Assembly: GCF_015354335.1 (NCBI RefSeq)
Contig: NZ_JADKYR010000002.1
Coordinates: 310,001 to 374,000 of the forward strand
Direction: 5' to 3'
Origin: Methylophilus sp. 13
GTDB taxonomy: Bacteria; Pseudomonadota; Gammaproteobacteria; Burkholderiales; Methylophilaceae
Length of the DNA: 64,000 bases
The notes under the pieces are model-generated. The model did not search any database. It saw only the letters and a list, made by a program, of their open reading frames with translations, and had not been told where the DNA came from. Positions within the stretch are counted from its first letter, which is position 1. Every line of letters begins with the position of its first letter. The translations under genes were made by a program, and so were the position numbers. Positions 40,763-48,287 of the stretch are shown here, in pieces.

Positions 40763-41137
40763 TTAAGCAGCCGCCTCTGTGCTAGCAGCAGGTGCGTCAC
40801 CAACGATGGTTTTGGATTTTTCCTCTTTCATCATTGGGCTTGGTGCGGTGACCGCTGTTTTCGTCGCGATGGTCAGGTGACGTAATACAGCATCATTAAA
40901 TTTGAAGCCATGCTCCAACTCTTCCAGCACTTCTTGGCTGCACTCGATGTTCATCAACACGTAGTGTGCTTTGTGTACTTTTTGGATTGGATAGGCAAGT
41001 TGACGACGGCCCCAGTCTTCCAGACGGTGGATGTTGCCGCCATTACCTGTGATTTGTGCGCGGTAACGCTCAATCATCGCAGGCACTTGTTCACTCTGGT
41101 CAGGGTGAACAATAAACACGATTTCATAGTGTCGCAT
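40763..41137 (-). CDS. rpsF: 30S ribosomal protein S6
   Basis: Small-subunit protein that forms a heterodimer with S18. The 124-residue protein has [19 protein letters not shown], the [22 protein letters not shown] block and [10 protein letters not shown], then a non-conserved Ala/Thr-rich tail of about 25 residues. First gene of the rpsF-priB-rpsR-rplI operon, with AAGGA before the ATG and a clear promoter upstream. Confidence 0.99.
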   Translation of the reverse strand: MRHYEIVFIVHPDQSEQVPAMIERYRAQITGNGGNIHRLEDWGRRQLAYPIQKVHKAHYVLMNIECSQEVLEELEHGFKFNDAVLRHLTIATKTAVTAPSPMMKEEKSKTIVGDAPAASTEAAA

Positions 41138-41213
41138 GAGATTTCCTTATGGTTAAAGCCACCTTCGGATCAAACTTAAGAATGCCTGATCAAAGTGTGG
41201 CAAGGTTGCAAAG
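41138..41213 (-). promoter_or_regulatory. rpsF leader, possible S6:S18 autoregulatory site
   Basis: The roughly 76-nt leader can fold near its 3' end: GATCC pairs with GG-AA-ATC around a small GGT/ACC hairpin, placing CCG at the junction and tying up the AAGG ribosome-binding site. In many bacteria the S6:S18 complex binds a CCG-bearing structure in this leader and represses translation. The fold here is hand-drawn and short, so this is only a candidate. Confidence 0.3.
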
Positions 41214-41219
41214 CACGCG

Positions 41220-41249
41220 ATTATAAACCCTTTTTTAAGGATTGATCAA
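41220..41249 (-). promoter_or_regulatory. Sigma-70 promoter of the rpsF operon
   Basis: Leftward TTGATC, an 18-nt spacer, and a perfect TATAAT followed by a GC-rich discriminator CGCG, as in growth-rate-controlled ribosomal promoters. Predicted start near 41213. Confidence 0.65.
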
Positions 41250-41256
41250 GAACCGA

Positions 41257-41589
41257 TTATGTTTTAGGCGGATTCTCTAGGGATTTGTCTTCTTTTGGCA
41301 GGTAATAAGGGTCAGCGACGTAGCCAGGCCCCTTCATGATAATGATCACGATCAGGCCTATCATGGCGGCACCGATAAAGAACCAGAAGGTAAACAGCAA
41401 GCCCAAAAACATGGAGTTGCGTTCCAGGTCATGAGCCAGCAAATCGCCTGACTGCCACCAGTCATAAGCAATGGGGGCAGCAAACACCACGCTCCCCAAT
41501 AGCCACCATTTAGGCAGTTTCTTGAGCAGCTGCCATTCTTTATAGCTAGGGTAACGCACGCCACCAGGAAGTCTTTTCAAAATACCCAT
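41257..41589 (-). CDS. Small two-span membrane protein, unknown function
   Basis: A 110-residue protein with a basic, cytoplasmic-looking N-terminus (MGILKRLPGGVRYPSYKEWQ), one hydrophobic helix about residues 29-44 (WWLLGSVVFAAPIAYDWW) and another about 61-86 (MFLGLLFTFWFFIGAAMIGLIVIII), and a polar tail with PYYLPKEDKS. No family recognised. It lies upstream of the rpsF promoter on the same strand; its own promoter is not obvious. Confidence 0.7.
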   Translation of the reverse strand: MGILKRLPGGVRYPSYKEWQLLKKLPKWWLLGSVVFAAPIAYDWWQSGDLLAHDLERNSMFLGLLFTFWFFIGAAMIGLIVIIIMKGPGYVADPYYLPKEDKSLENPPKT

Positions 41590-41821
41590 GAATGTCTGGA
41601 CCTTAAAGCCATCTCATCACACCAGCCTTATTTTACCTTAAGGCCCCAAGTAGTAGGAAAACGATGTGGCCAAATCGTTCAACCCTTGCGCCATATCAAG
41701 TGCGCACTTTGCAAGGATTCCCACATGCATGGTTAAAGAATTGCCAGCCTATGCCGTAAAACCCTTAAACCATGAAACATCGGGCAATGCTGCCCTGCTC
41801 ATTACCGTTTGAGGTCATTGC

Positions 41822-42601
41822 ATGCTGGTACAAAAAAAACAAACCTATTGGGAAGGCATTTTGCAAGCCATACAGAAATCATATGCGATTAAACGGCATA
41901 TTGAATTCTTTCAATGGCTGAAACAAGACATTCATCCACTGATGCGGCACGATGCGCTATTGGCAGCGTGGGGCGACTTCAGCACTGGCGAACTGCATTT
42001 TGATGTCTCTTCTGCAATCCCGGAAATGTCTACCCAGCGCTTACTGGAAGACTCTGCCATTGTGAACTACCTGATGTGCAACCTGTACAAACGCTGGGTA
42101 GAAAACGACGAAAAATGGTTTGTGATTAACCGTTTTGATGCCACGGGCATTCATGCACAGTCGCCCAACCCGTTCACGCAGCAGTTGATAAAAATGCATT
42201 CGCTCATGGTGTATGGCGTACGCGATACCCGTGGCAAATCAGACTGTATTTATGTGTTTTTTGACCGCACCAAAGAGTTTCATGTGCCAGACCAGATGCT
42301 GGGCATGATCATGCCGCACCTGGATGCGGCGATCCGCCGTATTGGACACCTGAAACCGGTGATTAAAGACGAGGACCTGCTGGACAGTATGGCGCAAGGC
42401 GGGTTATCAGACCGCGAGCAGGAGATTCTGCATTGGGTGCGTAGTGGCAAAACCAATCTGGAGATAGGCATGATCCTGCATATCAGTGCCAATACGGTCA
42501 AAAACCATCTCAAACGCATTTTCCAGAAACTGGATGTTTCTTGCCGGGCACAGGCGGTGGCAAAAACCGGCCTGAGCAATGGCGCCCGCAGGCCAAGCTA
42601 G
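41822..42601 (+). CDS. epsA: LuxR-family transcriptional regulator, EpsA-like
   Basis: A 259-residue regulator. The N-terminal about 180 residues resemble the sensor part of EpsA, named from the exopolysaccharide cluster of Methylobacillus and found in genomes with exosortase/PEP-CTERM systems (HIEFFQWLKQDIHPLMRHDALLAAWGDF-type start). The C-terminal LuxR helix-turn-helix is clear: LSDREQEILHWVRSGKTNLE, then ISANTVKNHLKRIFQKLDV. GAGG lies 7 nt before the ATG. No eps or exosortase genes adjoin, but two PEP-CTERM proteins are encoded 7-11 kb downstream. The EpsA assignment is from memory of the family and is less certain than the LuxR domain. Confidence 0.82.
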   Translation: MLVQKKQTYWEGILQAIQKSYAIKRHIEFFQWLKQDIHPLMRHDALLAAWGDFSTGELHFDVSSAIPEMSTQRLLEDSAIVNYLMCNLYKRWVENDEKWFVINRFDATGIHAQSPNPFTQQLIKMHSLMVYGVRDTRGKSDCIYVFFDRTKEFHVPDQMLGMIMPHLDAAIRRIGHLKPVIKDEDLLDSMAQGGLSDREQEILHWVRSGKTNLEIGMILHISANTVKNHLKRIFQKLDVSCRAQAVAKTGLSNGARRPS

Positions 42602-42602
42602 A

Positions 42603-43028
42603 CTAACCGCGTCCAATAAAGCGCTGAATCTCGCGCATCTGACGCTTGGTCGGACGCCCCATGCCACGGTCGCGCTCGGCAAAATGCTCCGCACCGCTCT
42701 CTTTCATCTGCTGGCGTATTCGTTGGCTTTCTTCAGTCTCGCGGTATAGCAAGGCGGCTTCGGGCGCGCCGCGCCGTACATTACTGAGCGCCAGCACTTC
42801 CACCTCTATCTGCATATCCTTGTTTTTAATACTCACGCGCATGCCAGGCTTCATTTCGCGTGCATTTTTGGCGCGGTCACCATCAATGCGCACCTTGCCG
42901 GCATCGACGGCGTCGGCCGCCAGACTGCGTGTTTTAAAAAAACGGGCGGCCCATAGCCATTTGTCTAGTCGGCAACCGTCGTCTTTTTCTGGCGGTGCCT
43001 CTTGCTTGCGGTGATGCGTGCGTGGCAT
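42603..43028 (-). CDS. hslR: Heat-shock protein 15 (S4-domain RNA-binding protein)
   Basis: Binds 50S subunits carrying stalled nascent chains and helps recycle them. The 141-residue protein starts MPRTHHRKQEAPPEKDDGCR and has the S4 fold RLDKWLWAARFFKTRSLAADAV, GKVRIDGDRAK and VSIKNKDMQIEVEVLALS, followed by a basic C-terminal tail (GRPTKRQMREIQRFIG). It starts 3 bp after the stop of the Lon-like gene and ends the rmuC-moaD-moaE-lon-hslR operon. The stop lies 1 bp from that of convergent epsA. Confidence 0.95.
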   Translation of the reverse strand: MPRTHHRKQEAPPEKDDGCRLDKWLWAARFFKTRSLAADAVDAGKVRIDGDRAKNAREMKPGMRVSIKNKDMQIEVEVLALSNVRRGAPEAALLYRETEESQRIRQQMKESGAEHFAERDRGMGRPTKRQMREIQRFIGRG

Positions 43029-43031
43029 AAA

Positions 43032-45197
43032 TCAAAAATGTTGATGGTCTTGTTGTTGCTGGATATAGGCCATTCGCGCCTGATTACGTTCCAGCGTTTG
43101 CCGGTAGCTGGCGAGTGCAGCTTGCGCGCGTGCCATGAGCGTATCGCCCTGATAGGTGCCATCCGCCTCTTGCACGCCGGCTTCGCAGTCGGTCAGATGG
43201 GCAATGCCTTCCAGCACATGGTCAATGGCAATAATTTTGAACATGCCATTATTCACGGCCGTGACGACTGTCTCATCCAGCAACAGGTGACGCTGGTTAC
43301 GTTTGGGGATAATGACGCCCTGCTCGCCGTTTAAGCCCAATGCCTGACAGACGCGGAAATAGCCCTCGATTTTTTCATTGACGCCACCAATCGGCATCAC
43401 TTCGCCAAACTGGTTGAGGGCGCCGGTGACGGCCATGCCTTGCTTGATCGGCAAGCCGGTCAGCGCAGATAACAGCGCAAACAATTCGGCACAGGAGGCA
43501 GAGTCGCCTTCTACGCCATTATATTCTTGCTCAAACACCAGCGAAGCGTTCAGGCTCAACGGTGCCAACGCCCAAAAACTGGCACTTAGCCAGTTTTGCA
43601 GAATATAAATACCTTTGTCATGCGTGGGGCCACTCATATTCACTTCGCGGTCAATATTGATCACGCCACTGCGGCCAGGATAACAACGGGCGGTAATCCG
43701 GATAGGCGAACCGAAACTGGCATCGCCCAACTCGATGTGCGTGAGGCCATTGACCTGTCCGACCACACTGCCATGCACCTGAATCAATAACTCATTATCA
43801 ATAATCGAGTCACGAATCTGTGTTTCAAAAAACTGTTGACGCAACAAGCGCGCAGACAGAGCCTGCTTGACATGCGCATCGGTCACGAGACGCGCTTCAG
43901 CCGCCACCGCAGCACTCTCATGCATGAGCTGGTCCAGATGCACAAAGCGTGTACTGATACGGCCTTGGTCCTCTTCCAGCCTGTGCATGAACTGCAACAA
44001 CACATTGACCGCCGCACTCGTAAAATGCGGCATTTCTTGTTGCTGGCATTTACGCGCAATATAACCGGCCACCCAGGCATAATTGTCTAGTGTGGCGGCA
44101 ACGCGGTCCTCAAATTCAACTTTTACCGGAAAGAAGTCAAAGAAATCCGGCTGTGCTTCAAGACAGTCGTAATAATCTTCGCGGCTGGCAATCATGACAA
44201 TTTTGACATGGACCGGCAAGGCGCCATGACGATTGCCACCAGCCCCTTGCTGCGCATGGTTTGCCCAGTCTTCAATCTGCACCTCGCGGTTACGCATGAG
44301 ACGGTAAAGCTTTTCGAGCAAGGCGCTGCCGTTGCCTTCGTCTTGCATCAGATCACGTAAATGCAGCAGCAACATGCCTCCATCGGCCTGGTGCACACTG
44401 CCGGCACGCAAGCGTAAGAACTCCGGCCATTGCGCCGACTCTCCTGCCGCGGTTTCCAGCATGCCAAACAAGGCGGCAAAGCCGGGGTCTTTGTCCTCAA
44501 CCACAGGCTGCTTGATGCCGGAGGTGAGGTTAGCGCGCTGATCGACCAGCAGATTTACCCGAAAACGCGATAAGAAGCCGTCATTGACCAAGCCGTCAGT
44601 GCCGCTGTCGCCCTCACTGCCGACTTGCTGCCAGGCTTGCAGATACCCCAGCACCTCGGGTTTGATCAGATTAAAAAATGGCGATAACTTGGCGCTGCTT
44701 AATTGCGAGCGCAAACCATCGACGCGCTCCTCAAGCCAGGTTTCGGCCTGCGAAAAATTGACCTGGCCATTGGCATCCACCCATTGCTGCATCTCTGCCA
44801 CCAGCGACTTGATAAACGATTCCATCACAGTCCGCAACTGGGCGCCCAGCCCGGCTGGCAGCTTGATGTAGTTGGCGCAGGATTGCTGGCTAAAATCATA
44901 CAGCGCCACCAGGTCGGTAAGCGTGGTATCAATCCCGGTCATGGCAGAGGCTTTCATCGCCGCCAGTGTGAGTCCGGCACGACCGGAACCAGGCGTGCCC
45001 AGCACCAGCACATTACAACCATCCTGTTGCAGCGACAGGCCCATCATCAGTGTTTTCTGTGCTTCTGGCTGTAGTTTCCAGCCGTAGTCGGTCAGGCTAA
45101 GCTCACTCGCATCCAGCAGGTCGGCGGTGGACTCAAATGACATGGGTGACAGTTTGTAGGAAACGGTCATTTCTTCAGGACTGAGGACTTGCATCAT
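43032..45197 (-). CDS. Lon-like (S16) protease, YcbZ/LonH type
   Basis: A 721-residue protein with a C-terminal Lon-type proteolytic domain: catalytic Ser566 in GVEGDSASCAE and Lys609 in GGVNEKIEGYF. Their 43-residue spacing equals that of E. coli Lon (Ser679/Lys722). The N-terminal AAA-like part is odd: the Walker A position reads GTPGSGRAG (67-75), with Arg in place of the catalytic Lys. Downstream blocks include LRDLMQDEGNGSALLEKLYRLM and HGALPVHVKIVMIASREDYYD. This architecture is that of YcbZ-type Lon paralogues, not the main Lon. The ATG follows the moaE stop with no gap. Confidence 0.9.
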   Translation of the reverse strand: MMQVLSPEEMTVSYKLSPMSFESTADLLDASELSLTDYGWKLQPEAQKTLMMGLSLQQDGCNVLVLGTPGSGRAGLTLAAMKASAMTGIDTTLTDLVALYDFSQQSCANYIKLPAGLGAQLRTVMESFIKSLVAEMQQWVDANGQVNFSQAETWLEERVDGLRSQLSSAKLSPFFNLIKPEVLGYLQAWQQVGSEGDSGTDGLVNDGFLSRFRVNLLVDQRANLTSGIKQPVVEDKDPGFAALFGMLETAAGESAQWPEFLRLRAGSVHQADGGMLLLHLRDLMQDEGNGSALLEKLYRLMRNREVQIEDWANHAQQGAGGNRHGALPVHVKIVMIASREDYYDCLEAQPDFFDFFPVKVEFEDRVAATLDNYAWVAGYIARKCQQQEMPHFTSAAVNVLLQFMHRLEEDQGRISTRFVHLDQLMHESAAVAAEARLVTDAHVKQALSARLLRQQFFETQIRDSIIDNELLIQVHGSVVGQVNGLTHIELGDASFGSPIRITARCYPGRSGVINIDREVNMSGPTHDKGIYILQNWLSASFWALAPLSLNASLVFEQEYNGVEGDSASCAELFALLSALTGLPIKQGMAVTGALNQFGEVMPIGGVNEKIEGYFRVCQALGLNGEQGVIIPKRNQRHLLLDETVVTAVNNGMFKIIAIDHVLEGIAHLTDCEAGVQEADGTYQGDTLMARAQAALASYRQTLERNQARMAYIQQQQDHQHF

Positions 45198-45671
45198 TTA
45201 GGGCTGTTTCCATTGTTGTTTTGCTTGTTCATCAGAGGCACGGGCTTCTACCCAGTGTTCGCCAAACGCGCCGATTTCTTTTTTCCAGAACGGCGCATCG
45301 GTCTTTAAATAGTCCATCATAAAGGCACAGGCTTCAAAGGCTGCCTGGCGGTGCAAGCTGGTAGCGGCCACCAGCACAATCTGCGCCTGAGCAGCCAATA
45401 GGCCGACACGGTGGATGATACGCACCCCAAGCAATGGCCAGCGACTGGCCGCCTGTTGCGCAATACCCTGCAAGGCCTTTTCGGTCATGCCAGGATAATG
45501 TTCGATTAACATCTGGCTTAACTGACCTTCACTGGCGTGCTCTCTTACCCAACCGACAAAATTCACCAGCGCACCGGCTTCTGGCGAGGCTAGGCGCAAG
45601 CGCTGCAACTCGCTGGCCAGGTCAAAATCCTCAGACTGAACAGAAATATCCAGAAATGGTGGCTTGCTCAA
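45198..45671 (-). CDS. moaE: Molybdopterin synthase catalytic subunit MoaE
   Basis: Large subunit of molybdopterin synthase, which transfers sulfur from MoaD thiocarboxylate to precursor Z. The 157-residue protein has GALVNFVGWVREH, LIEHYPGMTEKAL, IHRVGLLAAQAQIVLVAATS and the lysine-rich YLKTDAPFWKKE near the active site. It begins with TTG; the upstream GGAGG ribosome-binding site is formed by the Gly-Gly codons ending moaD. Confidence 0.95.
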   Translation of the reverse strand: MSKPPFLDISVQSEDFDLASELQRLRLASPEAGALVNFVGWVREHASEGQLSQMLIEHYPGMTEKALQGIAQQAASRWPLLGVRIIHRVGLLAAQAQIVLVAATSLHRQAAFEACAFMMDYLKTDAPFWKKEIGAFGEHWVEARASDEQAKQQWKQP

Positions 45672-45672
45672 A

Positions 45673-45930
45673 TCAGCCTCCGGTCACAGGTGGAAAAAAC
45701 GCCACCTCATCGCCTTCTTCAAAGGTTGCCATATCGTCGACCAGTTCATGATTGATAGCCGCACGCACTACCCCGCTGCCGTTAAACAGTTTTTGCCAGG
45801 TCTCGCCGCGGCCAGACAACCAGGACTTGAGTGCGACGATGGTTTCTATCTCATCCGGCAACTCTACGTCTTCAGAGGAGTAATTCACCACCTCTTTGAT
45901 GCGTGCAAAATATAAAATGGTGATCTTCAT
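45673..45930 (-). CDS. moaD: Molybdopterin synthase sulfur-carrier subunit MoaD
   Basis: Ubiquitin-like sulfur carrier. The 85-residue protein starts MKITILYFARIKEVVNYSSE and ends in the required Gly-Gly (VAFFPPVTGG), which becomes a thiocarboxylate. Its ATG overlaps the rmuC stop (ATGA), and moaE follows at once. moaA, moaC and moeB are not in the window. Confidence 0.95.
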   Translation of the reverse strand: MKITILYFARIKEVVNYSSEDVELPDEIETIVALKSWLSGRGETWQKLFNGSGVVRAAINHELVDDMATFEEGDEVAFFPPVTGG

Positions 45931-47279
45931 GTAGGGGTGCTCTTTCCAACCTCGTCTAATTCATCCAGCAATTCCAGCGTTTCCAGACCAGCCTCTGCCA
46001 GCTCGACTTTTTCAATCTGGGCGAAGCGTCTGGAAATCTTCTGACTGCTGATATGCACGTCTTGCGCATTTTCATGCGCCTGCCGGATATTATCAGCCAG
46101 TTTTTTCATGCGGGTATCAAAGCGGTCAAAATCTTTACTTAATTTGCCCAGCTCGTCTTTGATGATATGCACCTGTTTGCGCATTTCCACATCTTTGAGC
46201 ACTGCGCGTGCCGTATTGAGCACCGCCATCAGGGTGGTCGGCGACACCAGCCACACGCGTTTCTGCATCGCATAATCGACCACATCCCTATGATAGGCAT
46301 GAATCTCGGCAAACACCGCTTCAGCCGGGATAAACATGACCGCGCCATCGGAGGTCTCGTTGGCGATGATGTATTTGCTGCTGATATCATCAATGTGTTT
46401 TCTGATGTCGGCCTTGAACAGCTTGGCGGCTTGCGCCTGCACCAGATCGCCCTGGCTGCTATCTATCATGCGATGGTAGTTTTCCAGGGGAAATTTACTG
46501 TCAACGGCCACTGTGCCAGTTGGCTCAGGCAAAAATAAAGCACAGTCCACGCGTGCGCCGTTACTCAGCGTATGTTGCATGGCAAAACTGCTATTGGGCA
46601 ACACATTGCGGATCAGCCCTTCCAGTTGCACTTCCCCATAAGCACCGCGGCTACGCTTATCCCCCAACAGCTCCTGCAAACTGACCACATTCACACTGAG
46701 ACCATCAATTTTCTTTTGGGCCTCATCAATGGTGGCCAGTCGCTCCATCACACTCACAAAGGTCTCATTGGTTTTTTTGAACCCTTCTTCCAGGCGAATA
46801 GACACCTTGCCACTCATTTCCTCCAGGCGGCCATCGACGACTTTGGTCAGTGCTTCAATGCTTTGCGTCAGGCTTTGAGTCGTTGTTTGCAAGGCGGTTT
46901 TAAGCAAGTTTTGCTGGGCAATGCCCTGCTCCGACAAGCCATTACGCAAGCTCAGGCTGAGTTGTTCAGTGCTCTGGCTCAAGTGGTCGCGCTGGGCAAC
47001 CTGTAACGCCTGCATCGCTTCACGCGTCGCGGTCAGCTCTTGCGACAATTGCGCCCGCAAACGGTCTTGCTGGTCGGTATTCAGGCTTTGCAAGCGATCA
47101 GCCAGATGATTGAGTGACTGGTGCATCTCCTGCATCATCATGCGGTGTTTCTCTTCAAGCTGCTGCGCCAGTAACTGTGCCAGCGCCTGCTGCGCAGCCT
47201 GTTGTTGCCTGCGAGATTGCCACACCAGCATGGCAATAATCACCACTAATAAAAGAAGCTGAATAATTTGAAACGTCAT
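45927..47279 (-). CDS. rmuC: DNA recombination protein RmuC
   Basis: Limits recombination between inverted repeats; a predicted nuclease-fold protein. The start at 47279 gives 450 residues (frame open to 47327). It has an N-terminal membrane helix (FQIIQLLLLVVIIAMLVWQ), a long coiled coil to about residue 190, and the RmuC core with GDKRSRGAYGEVQLEGLI, VDCALFLPE, VAVDSKFPLENY and ANETSDGAVMFIPAEAVFAEI. A TATAAT box ends 6 nt before the ATG, the same spacing as at dnaB. It heads a five-gene operon. Confidence 0.95.
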   Translation of the reverse strand: MTFQIIQLLLLVVIIAMLVWQSRRQQQAAQQALAQLLAQQLEEKHRMMMQEMHQSLNHLADRLQSLNTDQQDRLRAQLSQELTATREAMQALQVAQRDHLSQSTEQLSLSLRNGLSEQGIAQQNLLKTALQTTTQSLTQSIEALTKVVDGRLEEMSGKVSIRLEEGFKKTNETFVSVMERLATIDEAQKKIDGLSVNVVSLQELLGDKRSRGAYGEVQLEGLIRNVLPNSSFAMQHTLSNGARVDCALFLPEPTGTVAVDSKFPLENYHRMIDSSQGDLVQAQAAKLFKADIRKHIDDISSKYIIANETSDGAVMFIPAEAVFAEIHAYHRDVVDYAMQKRVWLVSPTTLMAVLNTARAVLKDVEMRKQVHIIKDELGKLSKDFDRFDTRMKKLADNIRQAHENAQDVHISSQKISRRFAQIEKVELAEAGLETLELLDELDEVGKSTPT

Positions 47280-47285
47280 GCAGGC

Positions 47286-47291
47286 ATTATA
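47286..47291 (-). promoter_or_regulatory. rmuC: -10 box directly before rmuC
   Basis: Perfect TATAAT on the leftward strand, 6 nt (GCCTGC) before the rmuC ATG. As at dnaB the transcript should begin at or next to the start codon. The 166-bp gap upstream to 47445 is GC-rich with a GATCGCATG/CATGCGATG-type palindrome and no gene. Confidence 0.45.
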
Positions 47292-47445
47292 GCCGATGAC
47301 TGGGAGGGCCACACTGCCCGGCTGCAAATTCGGCCGCCGGGCGGCAGGCCCATCGCATGCGCCATGCGATCAGAGCAATCAACACCTATTCTTTGCGATG
47401 CCTGGGCATGCAGTCCAGACATCGCTAGCGATCAGGCCGACGCGA

Positions 47446-48195
47446 CTAATGATGATGCGACTGCAAGCCAGGCGCATCGTGCGCTTTGGCCAGCCATTGC
47501 ATTTCGGAAGGGTTGTGTTCCATATCGCCCAAATCGGCATAATCTACATGCTGGTACTGACTCAACGCCGTCAAAGAGGTTTTGGGCGCGACTTCGACGG
47601 GCTGACCAGGCTTGGCTGCCGGTTGCAGCGCCTGCAACTGTATGCTGACCGTGTGTTGTGGATAGGTATATTCGACCTTGTAGGGCAATTTTAAGGCTGG
47701 AATCCACCAGACCTGACTACGGATCCCGTTGCCCAAGGTGCCACTGTACTTCTCAATAGCATAGCCATACTGTTCGCTGGCTTCGTCTGCCACTTTTTGC
47801 AGGCTGGCCAACTCGCTATCGGTGACCAATTGCGTCTTCAGTTGCCATGTGGCTTCATCCATTTTGATCGCCAGCAGTTTTAAATCCACATCGCTGTAAT
47901 CAATGGTGCGCTGCTCGTCATGCATCAGGTAAATATAGCTGAATTGCCCACCCGGTTTTTTCTGCCACAAGCTGCTGTGGTGTGCTGGCTCGCCATTTTG
48001 ATACAACTGACGAATTTCCACCTCATCCTGGTCACGCATCAGCCACCATTGCAAGTGCTTGGCGGCATCGGCCTGGCATGGCAAGGCGCACTGCACGGTG
48101 TCATAGCGTGCATTGACGATCTCTTCGGCCTGCGCACCAGCGCTTGCCATCGCCATCACCAGCGCAAAACGGCCAGCGGTTTGTTTCAATCTCAT
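47446..48195 (-). CDS. Secreted protein of unknown function in the phosphatase operon
   Basis: A 249-residue protein with a signal peptide (MRLKQTAGRFALVMAMASAGAQA). The mature part has a Cys pair (VQCALPCQADAAKHLQWWLM), beta-rich stretches and an HVDYADLGDMEHNPSEMQWL block, ending in a His-rich LQSHHH. It is not a phosphatase by motif. It follows the alkaline phosphatase gene by 92 bp on the same strand, with a hairpin between. The pattern resembles periplasmic DUF-type proteins, but I cannot name a family. Confidence 0.8.
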   Translation of the reverse strand: MRLKQTAGRFALVMAMASAGAQAEEIVNARYDTVQCALPCQADAAKHLQWWLMRDQDEVEIRQLYQNGEPAHHSSLWQKKPGGQFSYIYLMHDEQRTIDYSDVDLKLLAIKMDEATWQLKTQLVTDSELASLQKVADEASEQYGYAIEKYSGTLGNGIRSQVWWIPALKLPYKVEYTYPQHTVSIQLQALQPAAKPGQPVEVAPKTSLTALSQYQHVDYADLGDMEHNPSEMQWLAKAHDAPGLQSHHH

Positions 48196-48221
48196 GATGA
48201 TTCCATTTCTTACTAAAGGCA

Positions 48222-48241
48222 GAGGGCAGCTTTCGCTGCCC
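48222..48241. other. Intergenic hairpin between alkaline phosphatase and the secreted protein
   Basis: Perfect 8-bp stem AGGGCAGC/GCTGCCCT with a 4-nt loop and no T-run. It may stabilise the upstream message or dampen the downstream gene. Confidence 0.5.
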
Positions 48242-48287
48242 TACTGTTAAAACAATTGATGTTCAGGTCTATTCTAAAGACAGTCGA

